64,000 nucleotides of DNA, from assembly GCA_021229015.1 (NCBI GenBank), contig CM037792.1:45995042-46059041 (forward strand). The letters run 5' to 3'. A program made the position numbers and the translations under genes. Below are positions 21,780 through 33,308 of this stretch, piece by piece (position 1 is the stretch's first letter; every line of letters begins with the position of its first letter). The notes beneath the pieces are model-generated. The model searched no databases. It was not told where the DNA came from and saw only the letters and a program-made list of their open reading frames with translations. The DNA is from Solen grandis. Its lineage: Eukaryota > Mollusca > Bivalvia > Adapedonta > Solenidae.

Positions 21780-24005
21780 AAGGGTTGAAAAGCGCACCCA
21801 GAAATTAGTTTCTGTTTTGGCCAGTCTTAGACTGAGACGGTCAAAAAGGCCATTGGACATTGCTTAGGACATACCCTTAAACCCCCCAAAAGTCTTCTCT
21901 TGACTTTGTCGCTTAATTCCACCATCAAATTTTCATACTCTCAATAATCTTCCCCGAGACACGTAGGATGGTTCGCAAGATCCCCTAATCTACGGGGATA
22001 TTACCCGATTATGTTACAAACTCAGTGAAACTCCGGGGCACCTTCGCCGATCATCGGAGGAGGTCCCCGGTGCTTTTCCAACATCGAGACTCAAGGCTAT
22101 TGTGTCATAGCCGAAACAACAGTGAATGTTCATGTTCAACGGACCTATCCGAAGCCTAATAATTGTCATTTTTCAACGGACTGCTCAGGTTTTTTTTGGC
22201 TCAAACATTGGGAGCCATCGGTAGAAAAAAAAAAACGTTTATTTTCACATCACCGATTATTTTTTTTCCCCAGTGGGACCTAGGCCTTCAAGTTTCAAAT
22301 ATATCGAATTTAAAAACAAAAACAACAACAACAAAAACCTTCACTATTATCCCAGATACCCTTCAGAATGCATCTCCATCACACTAAAAACTTTTTTTTC
22401 CGGGGGAGCATGCCCCTGAACCCCCCTACCACTCCAATCACATTCAGATTTTGGCCCCCCCCAGCAGAAAATTTCTGGATCCGGGCCTGGATGAATATAT
22501 GTGATATGGACATAAGGAATATGGATTATATGTGGTACATAAGTATTATACGCGTTCGCGCGAGTGCGTGTATTTTATATAAACCAGCTATATCAATTAC
22601 GTCAGTAATTCTATCCGGTGAGACAGATCAGACGAAGATAGGTTTAATTAGGCACGGCACGCGACTTGCTCACTGTATTAAGATGGAAAAATATTTGTTG
22701 ATATGAGAATTAAGATATCCATTTAACTGGAAACAGGTGTGGAGTTGTTCTCACGCACTTTTGTTTTGAATTGACGACCTATTCAAAATATTTGGCTCTT
22801 TAACGGTGACCTATTTCTATAATAAAACAGTATTTCGCTCTCTTTTTCTTTCTCTCAGTGCAGAATAATTTATTTAGAAGATTCTGTCATAATCATTACA
22901 GTCATGCATTTGCAATTAAATGACAAAACTAAGATTAAAAGTGGTATCTACCTTTTTTATTTCTATATGTTAGTATAAAATAACAACAACAACTGAAAAC
23001 ATGAAAAGCATTATTACTTGCAGTACAAACAATGTCTTCATTTCTTTTTAATTACAACGAACCTATTTATTCAAATATGTACGTATGTGCACTTATTGTT
23101 CATCCTCGGTATAGAAATCCTACATGGAACAGCAAGAATATTGTCGGGGTCTTGGACCTTGATCCTGCCTTTGGCCAACCATCATCTGCCCGTGTCTATT
23201 GCGGAGTTGCGACGTTGTTGCCGTGGAAACAGTTGTTTCCGCTCCGGTAAAGTCTGAATTTGTATTACGTTTAGTTGAATGAGTTTGTCACAAATAGGGC
23301 ACGGCGGATAACCCTCGTGTCTGTAACTTAATATATAGTTCATCAACCAAGGAAAACAAAGAACACACCCGCATGGGAGACGTCTTGGGTCTGTGTATCG
23401 CTCAGTATCACAAAGAAAGCACATCTTTGGTCCCGGGTTTCAGTTTTACTGGATCTAAGTTAGAAAACAAACATGTTGTAAATATCAACTCTCTTAATTA
23501 CATTTAACCAAGCTAACCCTCTTTTATCTTCGAGTAAGATCACATAATGTTTTTCTATTTAGAAAACTAAAAGCCTAATTTAGGTGTTTTTTGTCCCTGG
23601 CAAATATTCTAATCAACATATCTTTGTGTCTTTCATAAGAAATTGTTCTTAAAGAATTCTCAATTTTAGCAAAACTTAATATCGCTATTTAAATATAACT
23701 TAAATAGAGAAAGCCAACAAAGCAATGTATTTATTTCTACTTGCAACCATTCTATTTGAATACAGTTTAAGATATAATTCTTTTAAAACATTACTTCTGC
23801 ATTAAATAATTATCTTGAAAGGAGCATGATATCCAGTTAACCTAAGTGAATATGTGATTTGCAGTAGTGGGCACTAACAGACAGTTTAGTCTTGTTAAGA
23901 TACCTAAGTGGATAACTTGAATATTTCTACTTGCCAGATAATAACTGAGTATGTGACAATTTTTTCAGAAAAGTTTCGACATAGCTAAGTGTGTTAAGTG
24001 GCTGG
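21436..24005 (+). repeat. 5.1-kb array unit, copy 3, cut short before the LINE reverse transcriptase
   Basis: It matches copy 2 from 16326 to about 18903 closely, including the leader, an A27 run (21749-21775), the CA-poor middle and the RING remnant. Similarity stops within gtgttaagtggctggc at 24005, where unrelated repeat DNA begins. The A-run length differs between copies (39, 33, 27). Confidence 0.75.
23264..23440 (-). pseudogene. RING-finger (TRIM-like) exon remnant
   Basis: From 23424 down, the minus strand reads MCFLCDTERYTDPRRLPCGC followed by VLCFPWLMNYI and GYPPCPICDKLI. The order CxxC, then PCG-x, then C, then CPxC with TDPRRLPCG is the pattern of the RING finger of TRIM-type E3 ubiquitin ligases, a very expanded family in bivalves. 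Two zinc ligands are off: the usual His of CxH is Cys, and the second Cys of the middle CxxC is Trp. The frame also breaks just upstream. It is therefore a remnant captured inside the array unit, opposite in direction to the LINE. Confidence 0.5.
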
Positions 24006-25960
24006 CAGAAATATGCCAACATATTTTATTATGATCTTACAATGATATGATTTTATAATTAGACATCGAATGGCTTAGTGCAAAACTAATGTAACTACAT
24101 GTAGATAAAGAAGTAGTTTCAACCGTTTTTTCTATATACCCTTTATTAAGCAAAAACACGGGATATAATCGTAGAGGGTTAGTGAATATTACAAACAGAG
24201 TTACCTTGCTTGGGAGGATCATGAAATATGTTTTCTAAAGAAATTGCAACTTTCCTGAATTTAACCAGTTTCATCGGTAAGACTGATCTCCCTTAAAAAC
24301 AATTATCGGTTACCTTGATAACGTTAATTGATTCGCTGTTTTACTATAGATTTCTATAGCAGACATTTGTTTTTCATTTTAAAACATTACTTTTTCATTA
24401 AATGACATAATTTTATGACCTCGTGAAGTAAATCTCATTTTCTGCACTTTATTTCGATATATTTTTTATTAACGTGATACGCGAACGTTTTGCTTCCATT
24501 TCGTTTGAAGTTGATGACTATCATTCCTTGGCAGACAAAAAGTGACTTCAAATATCAGTTGATATAACCTAATGAAAACCCCAAACAAAACATGACGAAT
24601 TACAATTTAGTATCGTAATTAATGCACACAATCTGACTAAACCAATGTCAATTACTAGGAATTTAAATATGCTTACGTTTAAGTTACCTAACAGAAATGC
24701 TAATCACCTGATGCTTATAAAAAGTAATGCGGACAAAATAGCATTTTCAAAAATTGTAACATAAGATCATAAATTCTTTATGTGAAACAGTTTTTGTTCT
24801 AAGATTATGACAAGAAAAATATAACAACTCACATACACAAAGATCCCAAATCCTGTAGTCATTTCAGTTTTATTTCTTAAATTAATTCAATCGAAAATTA
24901 CTTTACCTTAGTGAATAGCTGACTGAGATAAGCTTAATCACCTACTAGAAACTCAAGCCGCACTACTGCGCGCCACGTTCAGTTACCCTTAGACGTTCCG
25001 TGGACAAATTATCTGAGGTATTACAGCACAGGTGCTTGAAACAAACTTTTTTTATGTTCTGTATGGGCTATATACTATATTAAGATTAAGATTGTTTCAA
25101 GCCTAGGTTTGACGTAAACAGTCAGTGACATGGATCTATAATTAGACATCGAGATGGCTTAAAGCAGAACGAACTATTGTCACTTCATGTAGGTAAAGAA
25201 GTAGTTCATTCTTCCATTCTGGCAATCTTATTTAAAGTATTCATGTTTCTTCCTCCTCAGCATTTTGATTTCATTTTTTCTATCATTTTTTTCTGATTTA
25301 TTACTTTTGTTCCTTTCATATCTCACACACAACCCAATATAAATATAGTACCCAAAGAACTAGAGGAGTAACACTGGTTACCAAGATAAAGAGGAGTAAC
25401 CACCGGTTACCAAAGACATATAGTGGTTACTTATGGACACCCATGTGTAGAGTGCACTTCTTGGGCCATATATGATATGATAGATATGTCCTAAAAAGTA
25501 TATATGTCTACCGATACTGAAGTAACATGCTGTTTTTAACGGAAAATAACTAAACATTTTCTTATTTTTGACTTAAACAGTAACCTATTTTTACTTTTTA
25601 ATGTATCTCAATGCCCTCCTTTCTCTCCCCCTTTTTTAAAAAATAAAATAAAATAAACATAGAAAAGACCCATAGGGCAGAGATGTGTCTTTCTAGGAAA
25701 TGTTGGACAGATTGAGGCATTTCTTAGACATTCAAATCACACAATAAGCATGAGGAATGCTTTGCCTTGTTGAAGTATTAGGCAGAGCAGGGTCTCTCGA
25801 TCTATATACTATCTGTATATATGGAGACCCTGGGCAGAGATAAATGTTGGACTGAATACTTCTTTAATGATGGAGGATAGATATTTGATATTAATTTAAC
25901 CTTGACCTTTTTTGTTTCAGACTGCATTCAATGTAGAATAAATAGACTAAAGAATGAACG
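24006..25960. repeat. Dispersed noncoding repeat (second copy at 50070-50780)
   Basis: 24130-24800 matches 50070-50780 closely (for example gcaactttcctgaat, gtttcatcggtaagactgat, ccaatgtcaattactaggaa) in the same orientation. The phrase ataattagacatcgaatggctt at 24057 recurs at 25138 and, shortened, at 50915, so the family has an internal repeat. No coding frame is visible. 25200-25960 shows only AT-rich DNA with short agaggagtaac repeats (25363, 25390). Confidence 0.6.
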
Positions 25961-25962
25961 TT

Positions 25963-26267
25963 CCCAGTGGCAGAGTGGTTAGAGCATCTGCCTTGGGAGT
26001 GGGAGCTAGGTTGTCGGTTTGATTCCTGGCTGCGACATACCAAAGTCATAAAAATTGGTACTGGTATAGCTCTCTTCCTTGGCGCTCAGCATGTAAGGAT
26101 AGTTTTAGAACTGGTTAACCTTGTGTCAGGGTAATGTGACTGTGTGTGGTAACATTCTTAATGTCTACAGTGTTATACTGCAGTGTAGCAGCACTTTATC
26201 TGTCTCAAGTAGACATAGTCTCAAAATGACTGAAATACTGTTGGTTGGACATTAAACCAACAAACAG
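25963..26267 (+). mobile_element. tRNA-derived SINE, family B, full length
   Basis: The head has cagtggcagagtggttagag (A box) and tcggtttgattcctgg (degenerate B box, 26015). The body has attggtactggtatagctct, ctcagcatgtaaggatag, a ctgtctcaagtagacatagt phrase and tgactgaaatactg. It ends in ggacattaaaccaacaaaca. It is the plus-strand counterpart of the copy at 8372. Confidence 0.8.
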
Positions 26268-26378
26268 TTAAAAGAATGGGATCCATCTGTGTTGCAGCAA
26301 GCAACAGAATATCTGAATTTACTGAATGATTATAGTATGTATACATGACTTCAGATCCAAAGGTAGTGAATTTTAACT

Positions 26379-26380
<2 letters not shown>

Positions 26381-26418
<38 letters not shown>
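26381..26418. repeat. Homopolymer of 38 G
   Basis: An unbroken G run in AT-rich DNA. It is the complement of the C run at 4651 in kind, but no flanking sequence is shared. Its length is uncertain in draft sequence. Confidence 0.9.
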
Positions 26419-26419
<1 letters not shown>

Positions 26420-26420
<1 letters not shown>

Positions 26421-27115
26421 ATACACAATTCAAATGAATGATAATGAAAACATAATATTTACAGAAAACTTAGTTCTGTTAATATCATCATGATTTGCAT
26501 TTTGTATTAATTTAATAGTTTTCTTATGGCAAAATACTGCTATTGTCTGCATAGCACCTTGGTCACTTTGAAGTTACTTTGGGACATACAATCATGTATG
26601 TGCATGTATTTTAAGATACTGCTATTGTAACCAGAACTGTATTTATTATATTTATTTAGTTAATCTCATTGGTTATGTGAAATCTCCTAAGTTCAATACT
26701 AAGTTATTTTAACTTTATATAAAGAGATCCTGAATTTACACATCTACTAAGTAACTTGATTGATGCATGAAGTCATTTAATGATATTATCTTAGATATAC
26801 TGTCAGTCACATTTATTTTCAAGAAACCATCATATCAACATAAAACTCTGCAACACTACAGATTCAAACTCCTGATCTTACCACTAGTCTCAATCATACA
26901 TGGAAATGATCTGAACAACAAGTATTAAATCAGATTAGTCTAAAAGTCTATTTAAGGAGGTTGATCAGGTTTTATGTTTGCTACTCCTCAGTGAGTTCAG
27001 GTATTTACCAATTAATGCAATCCATATGGCATTTCTGCTTCACTGAAGTTAAATAATTAATTAAATAGGGTGACTTATAGTCAATACATAGACAATACTC
27101 TCTTCAATTGGATAA
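26420..27115. other. AT-rich noncoding stretch
   Basis: No gene or repeat was recognised. Confidence 0.5.
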
Positions 27116-27200
27116 ATTCTCTTTCAATCTCTGTCATGAGTACCCCCCCCCACATTCTCTCATGAGAAATGGGAATTATCTCTCTTTTAATTAAAAATTC
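27116..27200. repeat. Left part of a ctctctgtcatgagta minisatellite
   Basis: Two units of the same minisatellite that resumes at 28390 (tctctgtcatgagtaccccc and ttctctcatgagaaatggg). The LINE at 27215-28386 lies between the two parts. Confidence 0.6.
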
Positions 27201-27214
27201 TCTTTCTCTTTTTT

Positions 27215-28386
27215 TTTTCTAAATCTAAAGAATTAGAAAGGATACATCTTAGATTTTGTAAAAGGATATTAAAGGTTAGAGCTAGTACTTCAACAGCTGG
27301 TGTATACGGAGAATTAGGCAGATATCCCCTTTATATTCATCGTTATTACAAAATAATTAAATATTGGTGTAAGGTTATGCACTCAAAAAATAAACTTGTT
27401 TCATGCATGTACAGGGCGGGTCTTAACGATTTCTTATTGGGTCATAAGAATTGGGTTTTCTGTGTTAAGAAACTGCTAGATACGTACGGTTGTTCATATG
27501 CTTTTGTGAGTGATATAGATGTAAAGCAGTTTCCCATATTTTTTAAGCAACGTGTTTTAGATTGTTACTTACAGGAATGGAATAGTTGATTCAAAACAGT
27601 AGTGTTTTAGAGGAGTATAAGTATTTTAAGAAAACAATTGATTACGAATTTTATTTAGATATATTACCTGCTAACCTCAGACATTTTGTTACTAAAATTA
27701 GGTTATCAGCTCATGAGTTAAGAATACAAACTGAAAGATTCTCAAGAAATCGTATAACTAGGGAAGAGAGAGTGTGTCTTATCTGTAACAGCATCAGTGA
27801 TATTGAAGATATTTATTCCAATGTATAAGTCATTACGTACAAAATTTCTAAGTTTTGGATTTATATACTAGACCATCTATGTTCAAGTTAATAGCTTTGT
27901 TACAATCTAATGATAAAGATGTTTTGTTTGGCCTTGCTAGATACATTTCTTCTGCTTTAAAACTAAGGAAAACTAAATTGAGTCACAAAGATAAATTCGT
28001 TCTATGTGTTATTTAGTCAGTATTTATACATAATTAATTATTTGTTTTATCTGAATTTGTTCAGTCCACGAGCTATTACTAGAAATTTACTTCTGATATG
28101 TATTTGTGTGAATGTCAACAGAGATTTAACATTGATTAGTTCGTTCTCGATGTTATCTAAAATAATATTTGTAAGGTATTATTTATATATTCATAATGAC
28201 TGAATTACTTGTTCAATCTACGATCCATGGTTCAGTCTACGATTCATTACCAGAAATTAAATATTTTTCCTATATACTTATATGAGTAAAAGTTACATGT
28301 CACGTGATACTATATTTGTATTTGTATTTAAGATGTAATGATGATGTACTATGTACAAATCATGAATAAAATATGTTCTGTTCTGT
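27215..28386 (+). pseudogene. LINE 3' fragment (RT C-terminal part), 5' truncated
   Basis: It starts in the middle of a coding region. 27240-27590 is open with a tail typical of RT C-terminal regions (VYGELGRYPLYIHRYYK near 27300). 27586-27828 continues after a frame break and holds the start of a Cys-rich knuckle (RVCLICNSISDIED). The GELGRYPL phrase also occurs in the LINE at 46777-48395, so the two belong to related families. The 3' end is aatcatgaataaaatatgttctgttctgt (28355-28383), followed directly by minisatellite DNA. A 5'-truncated copy is the usual outcome of target-primed insertion. Confidence 0.7.
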
Positions 28387-28389
28387 CAC

Positions 28390-28835
28390 AAGTAAAACTC
28401 CCCCCCTTCTCTCTCTGTCATGAGTAAACTCCCCCCTCTCTCTCTGTCATGAGTAAACTCTCTCCACCCCCTTCTCTCTGTCATGAGTAAACTCTCTCCC
28501 CCCTTTCTCTTTCTCAGTCATGAGTGAACTCTCTCCCCCTTTCTCTCTCTCTCTGTCATGAGTAAACTCTCTCCACCCCGTTCTCTCTCTCTCATGAGTA
28601 AACTCTCCCCCTCCCTTTTATCTCTGTCATGAGTAAACTCTCTCCCCCCTTCACTCTCTCTGTCATGAGTGAACTGTCTCCACCCCCATCTCTCTCCCTC
28701 TCTCTCATGAGTAAACTCTCCCCCTCCCTTCTATCTCTGTCTTGAGTAAACTCTCCCCCACCCCCTTTCTCTCTCTCTGTCCCTCTTATAATGAGTAAAA
28801 TTTCTCTCTCTCTCTCTCTCTCTTATGATGAGTAC
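28390..28835. repeat. ctctctgtcatgagtaaactct minisatellite, about nine units
   Basis: Units of roughly 45-55 bp combine tctctgtcatgagtaaactctc with variable C-rich and CT-rich spacers. They begin near 28387 and end with a (ct)n tract near 28830. Two further units lie at 27130-27170, left of the LINE. Confidence 0.8.
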
Positions 28836-30690
28836 TCATGATGTCATATTGAGAGAAAACAATCTTTCTCTTCCATAATGAGTTCATAACACATTGTACT
28901 GAATTAATAAAATGATAATTATTTGGAAGTAATTTCATTGTAAATAACAGCTTCAACAATCCAATGTAGTGAAATATTTGAGTATAAATTACAGAGGCGG
29001 AGGAATTATCATCAACATTGGAACATAGAATAATTAAAGGCTGAAATGGTTTGGTATATTTATGGAGTTTTATTTCTATTCTTTTGTTTCAGTTCTTAAA
29101 GGATATGCACATTGTACTTAAAATATGAAAACTGTTACTGTAAAAAGTTGTAATGAGTTCACAGAATTAAGATTTGTAATGACTTTGGTCATTTTGCTGA
29201 CAGTTCTAATCAGTGTTAGGACTTGAAGGTTTTTAAAAAATATTTCGCATGTTACAGGGTCAGAAAAAATGTGCAGCCTGATTTGGAGCAATAAGTTTGC
29301 TACATGTGTTTGAGTTTGTGTCTCAACAACAAGACCTCAGACCTTTTACATAAAGGGCAAATGCTCAGTACCCAACTGAGCTACAGCTATACCAATCATT
29401 TCAGAATGAAAAATAAAAAATAAGAAGCTGCCAGCCTTCAGTTCTTTCTTGCTTTGATAATGAAACTAATAAACAAATTTGATTTTATTAAAATAGATGA
29501 TGAACAATCTCAGACTTATCTCCCCCTTCTCAGGGCAGTGGTCTCAATCCGAGAAATATAGTAAGAACCCAAAGCCTCATTACATTGAGGCATTTACTTA
29601 TGGAGTTCTCTGTCCCCCTGTCAATTTGCCATTGCTAGTTAGATTCAAAATTTGCACAATGCACAAAATTGTCCATCCAGAGTCATTTCAATGTCACCTA
29701 TGATCTAATTGTTTGTCTTTTTGTTTACTTGGATTTACACTGACATTATGTTGGTAATCTTGGGTCTTTGTTTACATTAGGCAGGTATATAGTTTTGCAT
29801 CACTGTGATATCACACAAGACATAGGGTATAATAAACCTCAGTTATTGATCATTATATTACCAGTGGGTCTACCAGTTTTAAAAAAAACCTAAGAAATTT
29901 ATTGTTAATTAATGAGTTAATAATCTTTTATAACCATGGATTGGCTGGAACAACTCCAACCATGCACTCAGCCAAAGGAACTGGTTTCAGTTCAGCTGAT
30001 TATGTAAACATTTCAATAAATTATGTCTTAACATACTGTCAAACCTGTCTTAAGTGGTCATTCAAGAGAAAAAGAGAAAGAGACTACTTATCAGAGGTGG
30101 CCGTGTAAATGAAAGTTAAACAAAACAAAATGCTAGTTTGGTAATATTAAAATTGACCACTGTAATAGGTTGACCACTTAAGGGGAATTATATGACTTAT
30201 AAGGATCATTTTCAGTTATTATGAATCTAAATTTTACCAGGATGATTTCCCTAAAACTTGAAAAATGTGTTCTTAAATAAGGTTTTGGATTTTTAAGAAA
30301 AAATGAAGAATATTACACCTCATTTATACCAGAGATATTAAATATTTTCAGAATGGAACAACTAGAACTAATCATAGGTATGAATAATGGATCTAGATAA
30401 ATAATTATGTATTATTAAAATATTTGTATATACATGTAATACATGCACATGAAGTAATAAGAAACAGAATATTATAATTATGATGTATGCCCGGTTTTGG
30501 TTAGGATAACTACCTTTATAATACATCAGTTGAATAAATAAAATATATATATGCATAACAGCCAATGGCTTATTTGTTTGTGTTTGACTTGAATATACTT
30601 AAAATATATTGTTGGGGTGCATATGTGCAATTTGATCAGGTTGAATTAAGTTCAAGTAGGTTGAATTAAGTTCAAGTTTTAATGGATGAA
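28836..30690. other. Noncoding stretch with one weak tRNA-like SINE remnant
   Basis: No gene was recognised. 29329-29400, read on the minus strand, has tagctgtagctcagttggg and aaggtctgaggtc, which look like A- and B-box remnants of a tRNA-headed SINE. The rest is AT-rich. Confidence 0.35.
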
Positions 30691-30694
30691 ACAA

Positions 30695-31025
30695 ATGATG
30701 GAAGATAGCTCAAAAGCTCAATGAATAAATTTCTGGCACTGAGAGTGTACCAGAGGCTCTTAGTTTGAGTCCAAGTGTGCCATGATTTTTTTTTAGAGTT
30801 TCCAGGATGTTATGTTTTTCAACAAAAGTAACAACATGCATAATTATCTGTGCCTGAGTGCAAGTGAATTGTTAAAGCTGCAAGAAATGTTTTCTTCAAT
30901 CATTATGAAATGTAACAGCTTAACTTGTAGCCTTAAAGTTGAAAGGTTTAAGTGGTTATGTAGATGCATTGGTAGAGAACTTGCCATGTAAGTGAGGGCT
31001 CTCGAGTTAGAGTCCTGGCCTCGTG
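30695..31025 (+). repeat. Two degenerate tRNA-like SINE heads
   Basis: 30705-30790 (agctcaaaagctcaatgaat, then ttagtttgagtcc) and 30950-31022 (agatgcattggtagagaact, then cgagttagagtcctgg) each carry an A-box-like and a B-box-like word about 45 bp apart. Acceptor pairing is absent. They are remnants only. Confidence 0.3.
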
Positions 31026-31450
31026 TTCTCGAAATATTTAAGTACAAACTCTGACTTTAATTTGAGTAACATACTTAAATCCCTATCAAAACTAATGGGC
31101 GTAGTTTGAGTATAAGTATGAAAATCATACAAGTTTAAGTACCATTTTCATATTTGGAAACACAGGGCCTGGTCTGTTTGCACATTTTTCTAGATTGGTT
31201 ACAATGTGGGGCTGTTACATTTCCTATTTTTCAGTATATTACTGCTCTTTGGATTATAGTTTGTTCTTTTTCCTGTGAATTCAGGGATTACAATCATGTT
31301 ATTCTAAATTGGTTGTGGATTACTCAATTCATAGAGCACTGGCCATGCATGTAAGCAAGGGTACAGGAAATTACTGGTTACACATTTATCTCACCTGATT
31401 ACAAATTTAAAACTTTTATTTCATTTTGATTTTTATTGTTTGTGTAGGTA
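31026..31450. other. Noncoding stretch
   Basis: No coding frame with support and no repeat was recognised. Confidence 0.4.
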
Positions 31451-31452
31451 GA

Positions 31453-31620
31453 AAAATCTGTCCAGTTAGCTCAGTCGGTAGAGTAGCATGGTGGCGTGTT
31501 CCGTCAGTGTAGTGGGCGAAGTGTAGTGTGTATGAAAAGGAATATCTGTCCTAATAGTGTTATATTTATTGTTGGAACTCCAGGACGGCAGGAGTCCTTG
31601 GTTTGAGTCATGCACCATTA
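31453..31620 (+). repeat. tRNA-like SINE head, interrupted
   Basis: The A-box region gttagctcagtcggtagagt (31471) is close to a real tRNA D-arm. The B-box-like ccttggtttgagtcatgc is about 110 bp away (31597), so an insertion of about 70 bp splits the head. The same family seems to be represented at 32366. Confidence 0.4.
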
Positions 31621-31797
31621 GTAGGCACACTTAGAATTTTCTGGTGCTTATTTTATTTTCATTACATTGCAGTCTTTTTTGGTAACCAAAGTCAGTGTTT
31701 AAACAAATCAAAAGTTATATTAATTATTGTGTTGACTGGACTTAACTGTCACTGCGACTGTGAGTATTCCAGTTGTATAGTGATCGATGTCCAGATG

Positions 31798-31875
31798 AGT
31801 ACACATAGGCAGCCGGGCAGAACCACCAACCTACCACAAGCGAGCTGGATGGCTTACTTAGATGAAGAAAGTGAC
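31798..31875 (-). repeat. SINE family A body fragment, reverse
   Basis: It contains ccgggcagaaccaccaacct and acaagcgagctggatggctt, the reverse complement of the body of the SINE at 8064. Both ends are missing. Confidence 0.5.
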
Positions 31876-32014
31876 ACTGAGGAATCGAATACACAATTGA
31901 AAGAAGTTACGTGATTGAATCTCAGCAGTTGTAACCATTAAACCACAGAAACCATTAATTTTTAACTAACCATTATAAATAGATTAATTGATTGTTTAAT
32001 TAATCGTCCAGCTG

Positions 32015-32200
32015 CGACAGTTTTTCAGTCATATAGTGAAGTCCAGCTAATTACAGGTGGAGGAAGACCCTTAATGCACTGAGGCATCCAGGTAGAACCA
32101 CCAACCTACTGCAAGCCAGCTTGAAGGCTTCCTCATCCAAATGACCCTGCCGGGATTCGAACCCATGCAGTGAGAGTCTTGGCCACGGAGGTCCCATATT
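32015..32200 (-). mobile_element. tRNA-derived SINE, family A, reverse
   Basis: Read on the minus strand: a head with acctccgtggccaagactct and a B box gggttcgaatcccgg (about 32150-32165), then ttcaagctggcttgcagta, ggtggttctacctgg, acctgtaattagctgg and atatgactgaaa. It is diverged but full length. Confidence 0.7.
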
Positions 32201-32365
32201 AAAAATTATAATTCATGTATGTTCTACTTTTGCATCATATGCAAAGTACAAAAATTAAATGACAATTTTTCATTTTAATAATATATATATTATATATAAA
32301 AATTACAATTATTGTTATTGAAATGGCTTGTAAGTAACCCAAAACATTGTGGAATAAGTGTAAGT

Positions 32366-32450
32366 GACTTGTCCAGCTCATTCAGTAGAGCATTTGCCCT
32401 GAATGTGAATGTGAATGGCCCTGGTTTGCTTCCTGGTCAGGCTGGACACA
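32366..32450 (+). repeat. tRNA-like SINE head
   Basis: ccagctcattcagtagagca resembles an A box, and ggtttgcttcctgg stands at the B-box position. No body is recognised. It is degenerate. Confidence 0.35.
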
Positions 32451-32459
32451 TATATTTCT

Positions 32460-32880
32460 CAACCTGATGTCATTATTGTTATTATATATATATTTAAATA
32501 AACTCACCACACACCCAGACCTAATGTTATCTTTTCATAAACTCATAAACATTTAATCTTATTTTGCATTTTGTATCAAAACTTACATTTTATTCTAGAA
32601 ATTAACGTACTGTAGACTACCTTAAGATAAAAAAAAGTAGAACTTTGATTAACTAAAAGTATTCATACAGCTACAAAGATTCAACAATAACATGTGCAGT
32701 ATCTGGTTCAGGATATGGTTCGTTGAAGATCACAATATCATACTGGCCTAAAACAACGGATGTACCGTTAATGCATTTTGTAAACAAACGTGCGATTTTA
32801 AACACTAATTTCTTCCTTTAACTACAAATTAATCAAACAATTTCCAAATAAAACCCGTCTTATTTATGTTTTATTTTATT
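32460..32880. other. AT-rich noncoding stretch
   Basis: No gene or clear repeat is visible apart from short AT microsatellite tracts (32280-32300 and near 32485). Confidence 0.4.
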
Positions 32881-32894
32881 AGACTGGATATGAA

Positions 32895-33308
32895 CGTTCG
32901 GCTTTTTCCGATAGAAACAAAGCGATCGTTATTTTCCGATAGGAGGTCAGCTGTTTCCGACAGGTAATAATCGATCGATTTTAAAGGATTCCGATCGTTT
33001 ATCAGCTGTTTCCAGTCGCAAATGTGTTATTTTCAAGGTACAAAATGCACGATATATCAGCTAATATAACTGTGTTTTTTCAAAAACAAGACATATTTAG
33101 AATCGGGAAACAATGTTCTTCATGTTCAGCATACGAGATAGGGGTGGACTTCATTCACCCACCGGCGTACGCCCACATGCGCCGTTTAAGATCTGGAACC
33201 CGGCGTACCACTTGATTTGATTCGTTTTTAAGCCCAATGAGCAAATCGGCGTAAGCCGAATACGCCGCTGTGAAATGACCGGCGAGCGGCGAATCAAAAT
33301 GGCGGAAA
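32895..33308 (+). promoter_or_regulatory. Candidate promoter and 5' untranslated region of the zinc-finger/Myb-SANT gene
   Basis: Within 110 bp the word ttccgat/ttccgac occurs four times (near 32906, 32934, 32955 and 32989), and cagctgtttcc occurs twice (32948, 33003). Local GC rises at 33140-33310, where cggcgtacgccc, cggcgtaagccgaatacgccg and ggcgagcggcg lie just ahead of the ATG. No TATA box is seen at a fitting distance. Clustered short repeats and a GC-rich start region fit a housekeeping-type promoter. Confidence 0.35.

Noticed and set aside
26221..26433. Proline-rich frame on the minus strand
   Set aside because: It is the translation of the G38 run, and the upstream part is a SINE tail.
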